A DNA stretch of 64,000 nt from Sideroxydans sp. (lineage in GTDB: Bacteria; Pseudomonadota; Gammaproteobacteria; Burkholderiales; Gallionellaceae), in contig VMTA01000011.1 in assembly GCA_013791855.1 (NCBI GenBank), forward strand, positions 1 through 64,000, read 5' to 3'. Below the pieces are notes generated by a model. It saw only the letters and a list, made by a program, of their open reading frames with translations. It did no database searches and was not told the origin of the DNA. Each line of letters starts with the position of its first letter. Positions within the stretch are counted from its first letter, which is position 1. Made by a program: the position numbers and the translations under genes. Of this stretch, positions 48,127-57,452 are shown piece by piece.

Positions 48127-49261
48127 AGTAGCGCTCCAACTGGTGCAAATCTTTGATCGTCAGGTTATCGAGATAACCACTGGCTTTGGCTAAAGTAATG
48201 TGGCGTGCATACAAAGAATCCAGCACGGCGCGCACAAAGGTGTCTCCAAAAATATGCATAGGCTCCCTATTGCGATACTTCCGACTGCCACGACCTTCCT
48301 CAACAATGGGAACTTGGCGACACCAGTGCCGATAAGCCTCATATCGACTCTGTGGCAAACGCCCCGCATCCAGCAAACGGCGCAAAATCATTTCCCCGCT
48401 CACGCCCCATGCCTTGCGCTGCTGCCCAAGCCAGTGGTCGTATTGAGATACATCGTCGGGGCGCTCGGCATCATTAATCCCAGTCAGGAAAGAATCCGGC
48501 ACCAGCAGATACCCGGCAAACGCATTGGCCTCACGCTCATGCCCGCGATGGGATTCCATATCCCGCTCGTCATCAATAGAGCTGGTCTTGTGCAACAGCA
48601 AATGCCCCAGTTCGTGCATGAGCGTGAAAGACTGTCGGGTATCCCAGTCCTGCTTTTTAACGACGATTACCGGACAGCTCTCGTCGTAGAGAGAGAAACC
48701 AAGAATGGGATTGTTCTTGGCGATCTGCCACTTCCCGGCATAGCCGTTACTGCGGAATACCAGCACGCCACGAGATTCCAACGCTTCGCGGTAAGTATCG
48801 AAACTATTCTGTTCGCCCAATCCCAGCCATTGCCGAGCAATGCGCGCAGACTCCTGCAAATCATCGGTTGGCAACACTGGCGGCGTAAAGCGAGGACGAT
48901 CCGCATCATCGAGGTCTTCGCGCAAACTCAAATACACCTCGCGCTGTTTCTCTACACGCTCGATCAGCGTCTTGAGGTTGGCGGACAGCTCCGGCTTCTG
49001 ATTTGCCAGCGTACGGAATTGCGGGGAATGCACCTGCGCCTCATCCACCGGCCCGTCTTCAAGGAAGAACAGCACACCCCTGCCGAAATGGTCAGCCACC
49101 TTGCGCAGCTGATTGAACGTCATGCCATCCTTGCCCGCCATGACATGCTCCATCGTAGTCGCAGCAATGCCTGTTTCAGCCGCAAGCTGATCCGGCGTAA
49201 TGCCGAGATCGGCACAACACCAAGCAATGCGGTCAGGATTGATAGACTGGATACGTTCCAT
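48113..49261 (-). CDS. XRE HTH + ImmA/IrrE metallopeptidase-domain protein
   Basis: N-term ADLGITPDQLAAETGIAATTMEHVMAGKDGMTFNQL HTH; HELGHLLLH zinc motif; start at MERIQS (ORF track starts further upstream). Confidence 0.85.
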   Translation of the reverse strand: MERIQSINPDRIAWCCADLGITPDQLAAETGIAATTMEHVMAGKDGMTFNQLRKVADHFGRGVLFFLEDGPVDEAQVHSPQFRTLANQKPELSANLKTLIERVEKQREVYLSLREDLDDADRPRFTPPVLPTDDLQESARIARQWLGLGEQNSFDTYREALESRGVLVFRSNGYAGKWQIAKNNPILGFSLYDESCPVIVVKKQDWDTRQSFTLMHELGHLLLHKTSSIDDERDMESHRGHEREANAFAGYLLVPDSFLTGINDAERPDDVSQYDHWLGQQRKAWGVSGEMILRRLLDAGRLPQSRYEAYRHWCRQVPIVEEGRGSRKYRNREPMHIFGDTFVRAVLDSLYARHITLAKASGYLDNLTIKDLHQLERYYAGV

Positions 49262-49320
49262 GCGGGGCATTATATCTGAGCGAGTTATCCACCGCCCAAT
49301 GGGCATAAATGAGGTTTATT

Positions 49321-49347
49321 CAACTGGTGACGCCATGTCACCAGTTG
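49321..49347. repeat. Inverted repeat CAACTGGTGAC-GCCAT-GTCACCAGTTG
   Basis: Perfect 11-bp arms upstream of XRE-ImmA gene. Confidence 0.9.
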
Positions 49348-49371
49348 GGTGAAGTGTCGGTCGATGGCGCG

Positions 49372-49448
49372 GACATGTTTAAAAAACGGGATTTTCTTAT
49401 CACGTCGCAGGCGACATGTTCAAAAAATGGCGATTTCTTATCACATCG
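49372..49448. repeat. Two imperfect 36-nt direct repeats (gacatgttYaaaaaaYgg...tttcttatcacRtcg)
   Basis: 49372-49407 and 49413-49448, 41-bp period. Confidence 0.85.
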
Positions 49449-49457
49449 TTCATAGCC

Positions 49458-49484
49458 CAACTGGTAACAGCTTGATACCAGTTG
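49458..49484. repeat. Inverted repeat CAACTGGTA-ACAGCTTGA-TACCAGTTG
   Basis: Perfect 9-bp arms sharing CAACTGGT with 49321-49347. Confidence 0.9.
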
Positions 49485-49485
49485 C

Positions 49486-49510
49486 AGTCGGTTACAAAAC
49501 GTAACCGACT
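49486..49510. repeat. Inverted repeat AGTCGGTTAC-AAAAC-GTAACCGACT at hsdS 3' end
   Basis: Perfect 10-bp arms abutting the hsdS stop codon. Confidence 0.9.
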
Positions 49511-50724
49511 CACAACGCCCCGCTGAACGCCTGATGCAGCAGCGACTTCTTCAGCTCATCGAGGGCGGCGAGCTTGCGCTGGTAGAGGGATTCGAGGCGT
49601 TGGGTTTCTTCGCGGAGGGTGTCGGTTGCTTTGACAATAGCCGCCTGAACCTCAATCGGCGGAAGCACCACTGGCAGTTCCTGAATAAGGCCCATATTCA
49701 ACCCAGCCATGATTGCGCCTTTGGCATGCTTGGCCAAGAACGCCTGTGACTGGGGCGCGTGAAGAAAGTAGATATGGAGATAACTTGGCAAACACTGCTT
49801 CCTGTCTAGCGTGATGCAGCAAATGTGCTTCGTGTTAATTGAAGTCGGGATGTCATTCGGAACTATCGCGCAGCGGCCACACGTGCCCATGATAGTAATC
49901 AACACATCACCAGGATGCACGGTGTACCGCTCAAGTTGGCGATACTTTTCTGGCGTGATGAACCTGCTCTTTCCCCAGCGAAACTCATTGGCGACGGCGT
50001 TATCGATACCGAGAACTGCGATGCCCTCATCAACGAACTCACTGTGTAAAAGCTGACTACCGAAAGGGCCAGTGCGAATTGAGCCTTTGGTTGGCGCGGC
50101 AATCTCCTTCACTGACTTCTCCATCCACCCCTCGCCGCGCTGGGTAAAGACGGATTGCAGGTGGCTTTCGAACAGGGCGTGAGCGTTTTGCAGGTTCTGT
50201 TCGGCGTGGGCTTTGGCGGTGGCGATGCCGTAAAATGCTTCGTCGAGAATGCCGACGATGCGCTGCTGTTCGGGGAGTGGAGGGAGTGGAACTTGAAGAG
50301 ACTTAACAAAGGGAAGCTTTACGCCTTGAACCGTTGCTCCCGTACCTTCAGCCACGATCACATCAGCGATACTCTTCAACCACCAAAACAGAAAGCGAAC
50401 ATCAAGCTTCGTGGTGTCGTGCGGAACAATACCGCGCAAGTCTTGATTGATGGCGGTGTCTTGTCCAAGCAAGCAAACCTTCCCAAGCCCAACGCGAGTG
50501 GCAATTACAACATTGCCGCATGGAATAATATTTGTGGCACTGCTCTTTACCGCTTCCTTGGTGATCTTAAATTCGGTTGAGGTAATGACTTCCTGCTTGA
50601 GGTCACGGACAGTTGCCCAAGAAATGTCACCGGAATAAAAAGCTGGCTTATCCTTTGATGGCGTACCTCCGCCGATAACATCGCAAACATCGCCGAGATT
50701 TTTTGTTTGCCACCCAGCTTTCAC
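49510..50724 (-). CDS. hsdS: Type I restriction-modification specificity subunit S
   Basis: Two TRDs each followed by LPPLPEQQRIVGILDE / LPPIEVQAAIVKATD conserved repeats. Confidence 0.93.
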   Translation of the reverse strand: MKAGWQTKNLGDVCDVIGGGTPSKDKPAFYSGDISWATVRDLKQEVITSTEFKITKEAVKSSATNIIPCGNVVIATRVGLGKVCLLGQDTAINQDLRGIVPHDTTKLDVRFLFWWLKSIADVIVAEGTGATVQGVKLPFVKSLQVPLPPLPEQQRIVGILDEAFYGIATAKAHAEQNLQNAHALFESHLQSVFTQRGEGWMEKSVKEIAAPTKGSIRTGPFGSQLLHSEFVDEGIAVLGIDNAVANEFRWGKSRFITPEKYRQLERYTVHPGDVLITIMGTCGRCAIVPNDIPTSINTKHICCITLDRKQCLPSYLHIYFLHAPQSQAFLAKHAKGAIMAGLNMGLIQELPVVLPPIEVQAAIVKATDTLREETQRLESLYQRKLAALDELKKSLLHQAFSGAL

Positions 50725-52196
50725 AGCAAGCCCCTGATATTCCCCAGCACTTCCGCACTCTCCGCATCTAGCGCGGCGATCTCGTCCATGATGTCCTGCG
50801 GACTGCGATGCACCACTGCCTCATTGCCATTAGGATTCTTCACCGACAGATCGAACGTCGCCGGATCGATGCTCGCCGCATCCACGCTCCAGCTCTTGGG
50901 CGAATCAGCAAAGGTTTTTTGCAGCGCGATGAATTCGGCGAGGTCGGCGTCGTTGAGCGGGTTGGTCTTGCCCAAATTCCGGGCCTGCCCTGAGCTTGTC
51001 GAAGGGGAGAGCTGGTAGTACCAGACTTTGCGCGTCGGTGCGCCTTTCTCGAAGAACAGCACGACGGTTTTCACGCCCGCACCCTGGAAAGTGCCGCCGG
51101 GGCAATCGAGCACGGTGTGCAGGTTGCAGCTTTCGAGCAGGTGTTTTCTTAAACTCACCGAGGCGTTGTCGGTGTTGCTGAGGAAGGTGTTTTTAATGAC
51201 CACCGCGCCGCGCCCGCCCGCTTTCAAAAACTTGATGAAGTGCTGCAAAAACAGGAAGGCGGTTTCGCCGGTCTTGATGGGGAAGTTTTGCTGCACTTCC
51301 TTGCGTTCCTTGCCGCCAAAAGGCGGGTTGGCGAGGACGATGTCGAAGCGGTCCTTGTCCTGCACGTCGGCGAGGTTGAGTGCGAGGGTGTTGGTGTGGG
51401 CGATGTTGGGCGCTTCGATGCCATGCAGGATCATGTTCATGATCGCGATGACGTAGGCGAGGCTTTTCTTTTCGATGCCGTAGAAGGTGGCTTCTTGCAG
51501 GGTCTTGAGGTCGCGCGTGGTGAGGTGGGGTTTGGCACGCAGATAATCGAACGCTTCGCACAAGAAGCCCGCGCTGCCGCAGGCGCCGTCGTAAATGGTT
51601 TCGCCGATTTTGGGATTGACCACTTGCACCATGGCGCGAATCAGCGGGCGCGGGGTGTAGTACTCGCCGCCGTTGCGCCCGGCGTTGCCCATGTTTTTGA
51701 TCTTGGCTTCGTACAGGTGTGAGAGTTCGTGCTTTTCCACTTGCGAGCCGAAGCGCAGTTCGTCGATGTGGTCGATGATGTCGCGCAGGTTGTAGCCGCT
51801 CTGGATTTTGTTTTTAATCTCGCCGAAGATTTCGCCGATTTTGTATTCCAGCGTTTTAGCGTTGTCGGCCTTTTCCTTGAAGCGGTGCAGGTAAGGGAAC
51901 AGCGTCTGGTTGACGAAGTCGCGCAGGTCGTCGCCGGTCATGGCGGCGTTGTGGTCGATCTTGCCGTCCTTTCCTTTCGGTGCGGCCCATGTCTCCCAAC
52001 GGTAAGGCGGATCAATCAGCCAGGTGTATTTCTTCCCTTCCAGCTCAGCTTCCATCGCTTTGCTGTGTTCCAGCGCGTCGAGGTATTTGAGGAACAGCAG
52101 CCATGAGCTTTGTTCGGTGTAGTCCAGTTCGCTGGCGCAGCCAGCTTCTTTTCTGAGTACGTCGTCGATATTTCTGAAGGTTTGTTCAAACATCAA
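50721..52196 (-). CDS. hsdM: Type I restriction-modification DNA methyltransferase subunit M
   Basis: GEYYTPRPLIRAMVQVVNPKIGETIYDGACGSAGFL; VLANPPFGG; ATGA overlap with hsdS. Confidence 0.95.
   Translation of the reverse strand: MMFEQTFRNIDDVLRKEAGCASELDYTEQSSWLLFLKYLDALEHSKAMEAELEGKKYTWLIDPPYRWETWAAPKGKDGKIDHNAAMTGDDLRDFVNQTLFPYLHRFKEKADNAKTLEYKIGEIFGEIKNKIQSGYNLRDIIDHIDELRFGSQVEKHELSHLYEAKIKNMGNAGRNGGEYYTPRPLIRAMVQVVNPKIGETIYDGACGSAGFLCEAFDYLRAKPHLTTRDLKTLQEATFYGIEKKSLAYVIAIMNMILHGIEAPNIAHTNTLALNLADVQDKDRFDIVLANPPFGGKERKEVQQNFPIKTGETAFLFLQHFIKFLKAGGRGAVVIKNTFLSNTDNASVSLRKHLLESCNLHTVLDCPGGTFQGAGVKTVVLFFEKGAPTRKVWYYQLSPSTSSGQARNLGKTNPLNDADLAEFIALQKTFADSPKSWSVDAASIDPATFDLSVKNPNGNEAVVHRSPQDIMDEIAALDAESAEVLGNIRGLL
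50984..51008. repeat. Short palindromic repeat cctgccctgagcttgtcgaagggga inserted in-frame in hsdM
   Basis: Encodes SPSTSSGQA inside HsdM between WYYQL and RNLGKTNPL. Confidence 0.75.
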
Positions 52197-52272
52197 ATTC
52201 TCTCTCCGGTAAAACCGGACGAATGCTAACGGATTTTCAATCTCTCAAGCAAAGCGAAACAGCGCTGCCGCT

Positions 52273-52551
52273 TTAGTGATGCAACGCCTTATCCAATGAA
52301 TGCAGGAACTTCTCGGCATCGTTCTGTGTGACGTAATACTTTACCGTTGGGCCGGTCATCAGCTTGGCGCAGGAGTTCACCAGTTCCATGGCGATGGGAT
52401 ATTTGCCGGTGGCGATGGCTTCTTTCAGGGCGTTCAATCTATTGCCTGCGTCTTCCAGGGTGAGGCAGAAGTGGTGTGTGTCGTCGGTGATGCTAATGCT
52501 TTTGATGCCTGCATGGGTGACTGCCTGGCAGTGGAATTTCTTCTTTGACAT
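52273..52551 (-). CDS. Hypothetical protein
   Basis: 92-aa ORF with RBS-like GGAGAG upstream. Confidence 0.55.
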   Translation of the reverse strand: MSKKKFHCQAVTHAGIKSISITDDTHHFCLTLEDAGNRLNALKEAIATGKYPIAMELVNSCAKLMTGPTVKYYVTQNDAEKFLHSLDKALHH

Positions 52552-52751
52552 GTGGCTCTCCTGTGTGGGTTTTGCGATGTGTGGCAGTTTGCGCGCTGCG
52601 CCACCCTATTTGCTAACTTATTAGTTGCAACCAAATTCCTTTGCACCTGCAAGAACATATAGACCGCCGAAAACAAAACGGGGAAGTGTTGCCGCTTCCC
52701 CGTCCCTCTCCCCCAGCCCCTCTCCCATAAACGGGCGAGGGGAGTTTCTGA

Positions 52752-54023
52752 CTACTTCCGCCCTATCGCCCTATATCCGATGTCCCTGCGCATCTGGCAG
52801 CCGTCGAACTTGATGGTGTCGGCGATCTCGTAGGCACGGTTTTGCGCGTGTTTGACCATGTCGCCGAGGGCGACGACGCAGAGCACGCGGCCGCCGCTGG
52901 TGACGACTTTGCCGTCTTGCATGGCGGTGCCGGCGTGGAAGACGTGGGCGTCTTCGAGCTTCTTGGGCAGGCCGGTGATGACATCGCCCTTGCGCGGGGT
53001 GTCGGGGTAGTTGGCGGCGGCCATGACGACGCCGAGCGCGGTGCGTTTGTCCCATTCGGCTTCCACCTTGTCGAGCGTGCCGTTGATGCCGTGTTCGATC
53101 AGCACGGCGAAGTCGCTCTTCAGGCGCAGCATGATGGGCTGGGTTTCGGGGTCGCCGAAGCGGCAGTTGAATTCCAGCACTTTGAGGCCGCCGTCCGGCG
53201 AGATCATCAGGCCGGCATAGAGGAAGCCGGTGTAGGTGTTGCCTTCTTTTTCCATGCCGCGCACGACGGGCATGATGACTTCGCGCAACGTTTTGGCGTG
53301 GATGGTGGGCGTGACGACAGGCGCGGGCGAATATGCGCCCATGCCGCCGGTGTTAGGGCCTTGGTCGCCATCGAGCAGACGCTTGTGGTCCTGACTGCTG
53401 GCCATCGCCAAGACATTCTTGCCGTCGACCATGACGATGAAGCTGGCTTCTTCACCTGCGAGGAATTCTTCCACCACGACACGCGCACCGGCATCACCGA
53501 GCTTGTTGTCGGACAGCATCATGTCGATGGCGTCGAATGCCTCTTCCTTGCTCATGGCGACGACCACGCCCTTGCCTGCGGCGAGGCCGTCGGCCTTGAT
53601 GACGATGGGCGCGCCGTGTTTCTCGACATAAGCCTTGGCGGGCGCGATCTCGCTGAAGGTTTCGAAGAAGGCGGTGGGGATGTTGTGGCGGGTCATGAAG
53701 CGCTTGGCGAAATCCTTGGAGGATTCGAGTTGCGCGGCGGCTTTGGTGGGGCCGAAGATCTTCAGCCCTGCAGCGCGGAACACATCGACCACGCCAGCGG
53801 CCAGCGGCGCTTCGGGACCGACCACGGTCATGTAGATGTCGTTGGCCTTGGCGAATTCAAGCAGTTCGGGGATGGCGGTGATGTTGACGTTCTCCACGCC
53901 TTCTTCGAGCGCAGTGCCCGCGTTGCCGGGGGCGACGTAGACCTTCTGCACCTTCTTGCCTTGCGCCAGACGCCAAGCGAGTGCGTGCTCGCGACCGCCG
54001 GAACCGATGACCAGAATCTTCAT
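52752..54023 (-). CDS. purD: Phosphoribosylamine--glycine ligase
   Basis: MKILVIGSGGREHALAWRLAQ; DQGPNTGGMGAYSP. Confidence 0.97.
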   Translation of the reverse strand: MKILVIGSGGREHALAWRLAQGKKVQKVYVAPGNAGTALEEGVENVNITAIPELLEFAKANDIYMTVVGPEAPLAAGVVDVFRAAGLKIFGPTKAAAQLESSKDFAKRFMTRHNIPTAFFETFSEIAPAKAYVEKHGAPIVIKADGLAAGKGVVVAMSKEEAFDAIDMMLSDNKLGDAGARVVVEEFLAGEEASFIVMVDGKNVLAMASSQDHKRLLDGDQGPNTGGMGAYSPAPVVTPTIHAKTLREVIMPVVRGMEKEGNTYTGFLYAGLMISPDGGLKVLEFNCRFGDPETQPIMLRLKSDFAVLIEHGINGTLDKVEAEWDKRTALGVVMAAANYPDTPRKGDVITGLPKKLEDAHVFHAGTAMQDGKVVTSGGRVLCVVALGDMVKHAQNRAYEIADTIKFDGCQMRRDIGYRAIGRK

Positions 54024-54038
54024 GATGAAACCCTTGTT

Positions 54039-54159
54039 GTCATTCCCGCGCAGGCGGGAATCCAGATGGTTGAACAAAACCCGCTCAGCGGGGCAAACCC
54101 TTTTTGTCTGCTGCGCAGGGCGCTCATTCTCGCTGGATTCCCGCCTGCGCGGGAATGAC
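54039..54159. repeat. REPIN-like element between purH and purD
   Basis: gtcattcccgcgcaggcgggaatccag ... ctggattcccgcctgcgcgggaatgac; same family as 1215-1338. Confidence 0.85.
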
Positions 54160-54185
54160 GAGGCAGCGCGCCAGGCGCGACTGAC

Positions 54186-55748
54186 TTAGTGGCGGAAGTG
54201 ACGGTGACCGGTGAACACCATGGCCAGGCCCAGCTCGTCGGCTGCGGCGATGACTTCTTCGTCGCGCATCGAGCCGCCCGGCTGGATGACGGCTTTCGCG
54301 CCGGCCTGGGCCAGCACGTCGATGCCGTCACGGAACGGGAAGAAAGCGTCGGAGGCGACCACGGAACCGGCGAGGCTCAGTCCCGCGTGCTGTGCCTTGA
54401 TGCTGGCGATGCGGGTGGAGTCGACACGGCTCATCTGGCCTGCGCCTACGCCGAGTGTCTGGCCGCCTTTGCAGAATACGATGGCGTTGGACTTCACGTA
54501 CTTGGCGACGCGCCATGCGAACAGCAGGTCGGCCATCTGTTCTTTGGATGGCTGTGCCTTGGTGACGACCTTGAGGTGTTCTGCACCCACGTTCAATGCG
54601 TCCGGGCTTTGCACCAGCAGACCGCCGGAGACGCGCTTCACGTCCCACTGGTTGTGTGCTTTGGACAGTGGCACGGTGAGCACGCGCACGTTTTGCTTGG
54701 CGGCGGTGACTTTGAGTGCGGCTTCGGTGGCGCTCGGCGCGATGATGACTTCGACGAACTGGTTGGCGGTGATCAGCGTGGCGGTGGCTTCGTCCAACTC
54801 GCGATTGAAGGCGATGATGCCGCCGAACGCGGAGGTGGTGTCGGTGGCGTAGGCCAGCTTGTAAGCGTTCAGCGCGCTGTCGGCGATGGCGACACCGCAG
54901 GGGTTGGCATGCTTGACGATGACGCAGGCAGGCTGGTCGAAAGTCTTCACGCATTCCCATGCTGCATCGGAGTCGCCGATGTTGTTGTAGCTGAGTTCTT
55001 TGCCCTGCACTTGCGTGTAGTCGGCGATGCCGCCGGGCAGCGCGATGAGGTCGCGATAGAACGCGGCGCTCTGGTGCGGGTTCTCGCCGTAGCGCATCTC
55101 TTGCACTTTGGCGAAGTTGAAGTTGATCTGTGCCGGGAAGGCTTGCTTGCTACCGTCGCTGTTGATGGCGGTGAGGTAGTTGCTGATCATGCTGTCGTAG
55201 GCGGCGGTGTGCGAGAAGGCTTTTTTGGCCAAGTCGAAACGCGATGCGTCGGACACGGTGCAGTTGTTGGTTTGCATCTCGGCCAATACGTCGGCGTAGT
55301 CGACCGGGTCGGTGACGATGGCGACATGTGCGTGGTTCTTGGCGGCGGAGCGCACCATGGTCGGGCCGCCGATGTCGATGTTCTCGATGGCGTCTTCCAG
55401 TGTGCAACCGGGCTTGGCGATGGTGGCCGCGAACGGGTACAGGTTGACCACGACCAGGTCGATGGTGGGGATGTCGTGCTTCTTCAGCGTGGCAACATGC
55501 TCGGGCAGGTCACGACGCGCGAGGATGCCGGCGTGCACTTTCGGTTGCAGGGTCTTCACACGACCATCGAGCATCTCGGGGAAGCCGGTGTAGTCGGCGA
55601 CTTCGGTGCACGGCACGCCGTTGTCGGCGAGCAGCTTGGCAGTGCCACCGGTAGAGAGCAGCTTGACGCCGAGGGCGTGCAGGCCCTTGGCGAATTCGAG
55701 GACGCCGGATTTGTCGGAGACGCTGATGAGTGCTTGGGTGATGGCCAT
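54186..55748 (-). CDS. purH: Bifunctional AICAR transformylase/IMP cyclohydrolase
   Basis: [24 protein letters not shown]-type region [23 protein letters not shown]; start MAITQ. Confidence 0.97.
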   Translation of the reverse strand: MAITQALISVSDKSGVLEFAKGLHALGVKLLSTGGTAKLLADNGVPCTEVADYTGFPEMLDGRVKTLQPKVHAGILARRDLPEHVATLKKHDIPTIDLVVVNLYPFAATIAKPGCTLEDAIENIDIGGPTMVRSAAKNHAHVAIVTDPVDYADVLAEMQTNNCTVSDASRFDLAKKAFSHTAAYDSMISNYLTAINSDGSKQAFPAQINFNFAKVQEMRYGENPHQSAAFYRDLIALPGGIADYTQVQGKELSYNNIGDSDAAWECVKTFDQPACVIVKHANPCGVAIADSALNAYKLAYATDTTSAFGGIIAFNRELDEATATLITANQFVEVIIAPSATEAALKVTAAKQNVRVLTVPLSKAHNQWDVKRVSGGLLVQSPDALNVGAEHLKVVTKAQPSKEQMADLLFAWRVAKYVKSNAIVFCKGGQTLGVGAGQMSRVDSTRIASIKAQHAGLSLAGSVVASDAFFPFRDGIDVLAQAGAKAVIQPGGSMRDEEVIAAADELGLAMVFTGHRHFRH

Positions 55749-55767
55749 TTTTTTCTTTCGTGGATGA

Positions 55768-56025
55768 TTATTTGATTCGGTGTTCCTGCATCTTCTTGCG
55801 CAGGGTGTTGCGGTTGATGCCGAGCAGGTCGGCCGTACGTGTCTGATTGCCACCGGCATGGTGCAGCACGGTTTCGATCAGCGGTTTTTCCACACAGTCG
55901 ATCACCATGTCATACACGCCGCAGGATGGTTCTTCGCCGTCCAGGTCTTTGAAGTAATCGTTGAGCGCCTTGCGCACATGCTTGGCGATGTCGTTCTCGT
56001 TGATGCCACACTCTTCGCTGCTCAT
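55768..56025 (-). CDS. fis: Fis-family nucleoid/DNA-binding protein
   Basis: [31 protein letters not shown] Fis HTH; downstream of dusB. Confidence 0.93.
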   Translation of the reverse strand: MSSEECGINENDIAKHVRKALNDYFKDLDGEEPSCGVYDMVIDCVEKPLIETVLHHAGGNQTRTADLLGINRNTLRKKMQEHRIK

Positions 56026-56169
56026 TTACTGCCCCCTTGATGTTCTTTGCTGCGGTGCTGCCTGTCTCCGATGCCGATACATGGCGGCGCTGCTGCGCCG
56101 CCATGTGCCGACTCTTCTCCTCCCCCTCCGCCCCGACATACTTTGTGCCGGTGGCTCGTTGCGGGCCGC

Positions 56170-57180
56170 TTACGCGGCTGCCGCCTCCCGTTCATACTGC
56201 AGTCTTGCGTTGCCGACTTTTTGTTCTTCAAAGAAATCGGAGACGGCTTGCATCTGCTCGTCCACGCTTTCCAGTTGATTCATGCGATGGCGGAACACGG
56301 CGGAACCGGCCAGCCCTTTGGTGTACCAGGAGATGTGCTTGCGCGCGACGCGCAGCCCGGTGTGTTCGCCGTAGAAGTCGTACAGGTCGGCCATATGCGC
56401 GACCAGCACATTCTGGATCTCGCCGACTTGCGGCGATAGCAGATGGGTGCCGGTATTCAGGAAATGCTCGATCTCACGGAACAGCCAGGGTCGACCCTGC
56501 GCGGCGCGGCCGATCATGACGGCGTCGGCGCCGGTATGGTCAAGCACGTATTTGGCTTTTTCCGGAGTGGTGATGTCGCCGTTGGCGATGATGGGGATGC
56601 GCACCGCATCTTTCACGGCGCGGATGGTTTCGTATTCAGCGTCGCCGGTGTAAGCGCAGGCGCGGGTGCGGCCGTGGATGGCGAGTGCCTGGATGCCGCT
56701 GGCCTCGGCGATGCGCGCGATGTTGGCGGCGTTGCGATTCTGTTTGTCCCAGCCGGTGCGGATCTTGAGCGTGACCGGCACGTCGACCGACTTGACCACG
56801 GCTTCCAGGATCTCGGCCACCAGCAGTTCGTTCTGCATCAGCGCGGAACCAGCCATGACATTGCAGATCTTCTTGGCGGGGCAGCCCATGTTGATGTCGA
56901 TGATCTGCGCGCCGTTGTCCACATTGTGCTGCGCGGCCTGCGCCAACATCTTCGGATCGGCACCGACGATCTGCACCGAGATGGGATCGACTTCGCCTTC
57001 GTGGTTGGCGCGACGTTTGGTCTTCTCGGAACCGTACAACAATGAATTGGAAGCCACCATCTCGGACACTGCCATGCCCGCGCCCATGCGCTTGCACAGG
57101 ATGCGGAACGGACGATCGGTCACACCCGCCATGGGGGCGACGATCAGGTTGTTCTTGAGTATGTACTTACCGATTTGCAC
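56170..57180 (-). CDS. dusB: tRNA-dihydrouridine synthase B
   Basis: IGKYILKNNLIVAPMAGVTDRPFRILCK; DINMGCPAKKICNVMAGSALM; GTG start. Confidence 0.95.
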   Translation of the reverse strand: MQIGKYILKNNLIVAPMAGVTDRPFRILCKRMGAGMAVSEMVASNSLLYGSEKTKRRANHEGEVDPISVQIVGADPKMLAQAAQHNVDNGAQIIDINMGCPAKKICNVMAGSALMQNELLVAEILEAVVKSVDVPVTLKIRTGWDKQNRNAANIARIAEASGIQALAIHGRTRACAYTGDAEYETIRAVKDAVRIPIIANGDITTPEKAKYVLDHTGADAVMIGRAAQGRPWLFREIEHFLNTGTHLLSPQVGEIQNVLVAHMADLYDFYGEHTGLRVARKHISWYTKGLAGSAVFRHRMNQLESVDEQMQAVSDFFEEQKVGNARLQYEREAAAA

Positions 57181-57181
57181 T

Positions 57182-57326
57182 CAGGGGGCCTTAAAATCTA
57201 CTGCGCAACTTGATTGCGGCGTTGCGCGGTGCTCGCTTCCTCGTCTACCTATTTGGTATGCCTTCGTCACTGCGCTCCGTGCGCCTTGCACTCAAATTGC
57301 TCGTAACGATTTTCGAGGCCCCCTTG
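57182..57326. repeat. Copy 3 (inverted) of ~140-nt imperfect palindrome family
   Basis: cagggggccttaaaatctactgcgcaac ... cgtaacgattttcgaggcccccttg arms; begins 1 nt upstream of the dusB GTG. Confidence 0.85.
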
Positions 57327-57452
57327 TGATCATTCCTGAAGGGGGCGGCGATTATAAATTAATCAACCCCCTCATGCTATGATGCCCGCAGATTTTTACG
57401 GGCAGCACCCTATCCGGGCTGTCTACTTAACCCTAAAGTGTGAGGTGTCCAT

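Noticed and set aside
49372-49448. Direct repeats considered as a CRISPR array
   Set aside because: Only two imperfect units with a 5-nt gap, no spacer-sized intervals and no cas genes in the window.
50984-51008. Frameshift/pseudogene call for hsdM
   Set aside because: The repeat insertion keeps the reading frame and the flanking HsdM motifs continue normally.
52842-55775. Long + strand ORFs opposite purD and purH (438 and 528 aa)
   Set aside because: Antisense shadows of strongly recognised purine genes.
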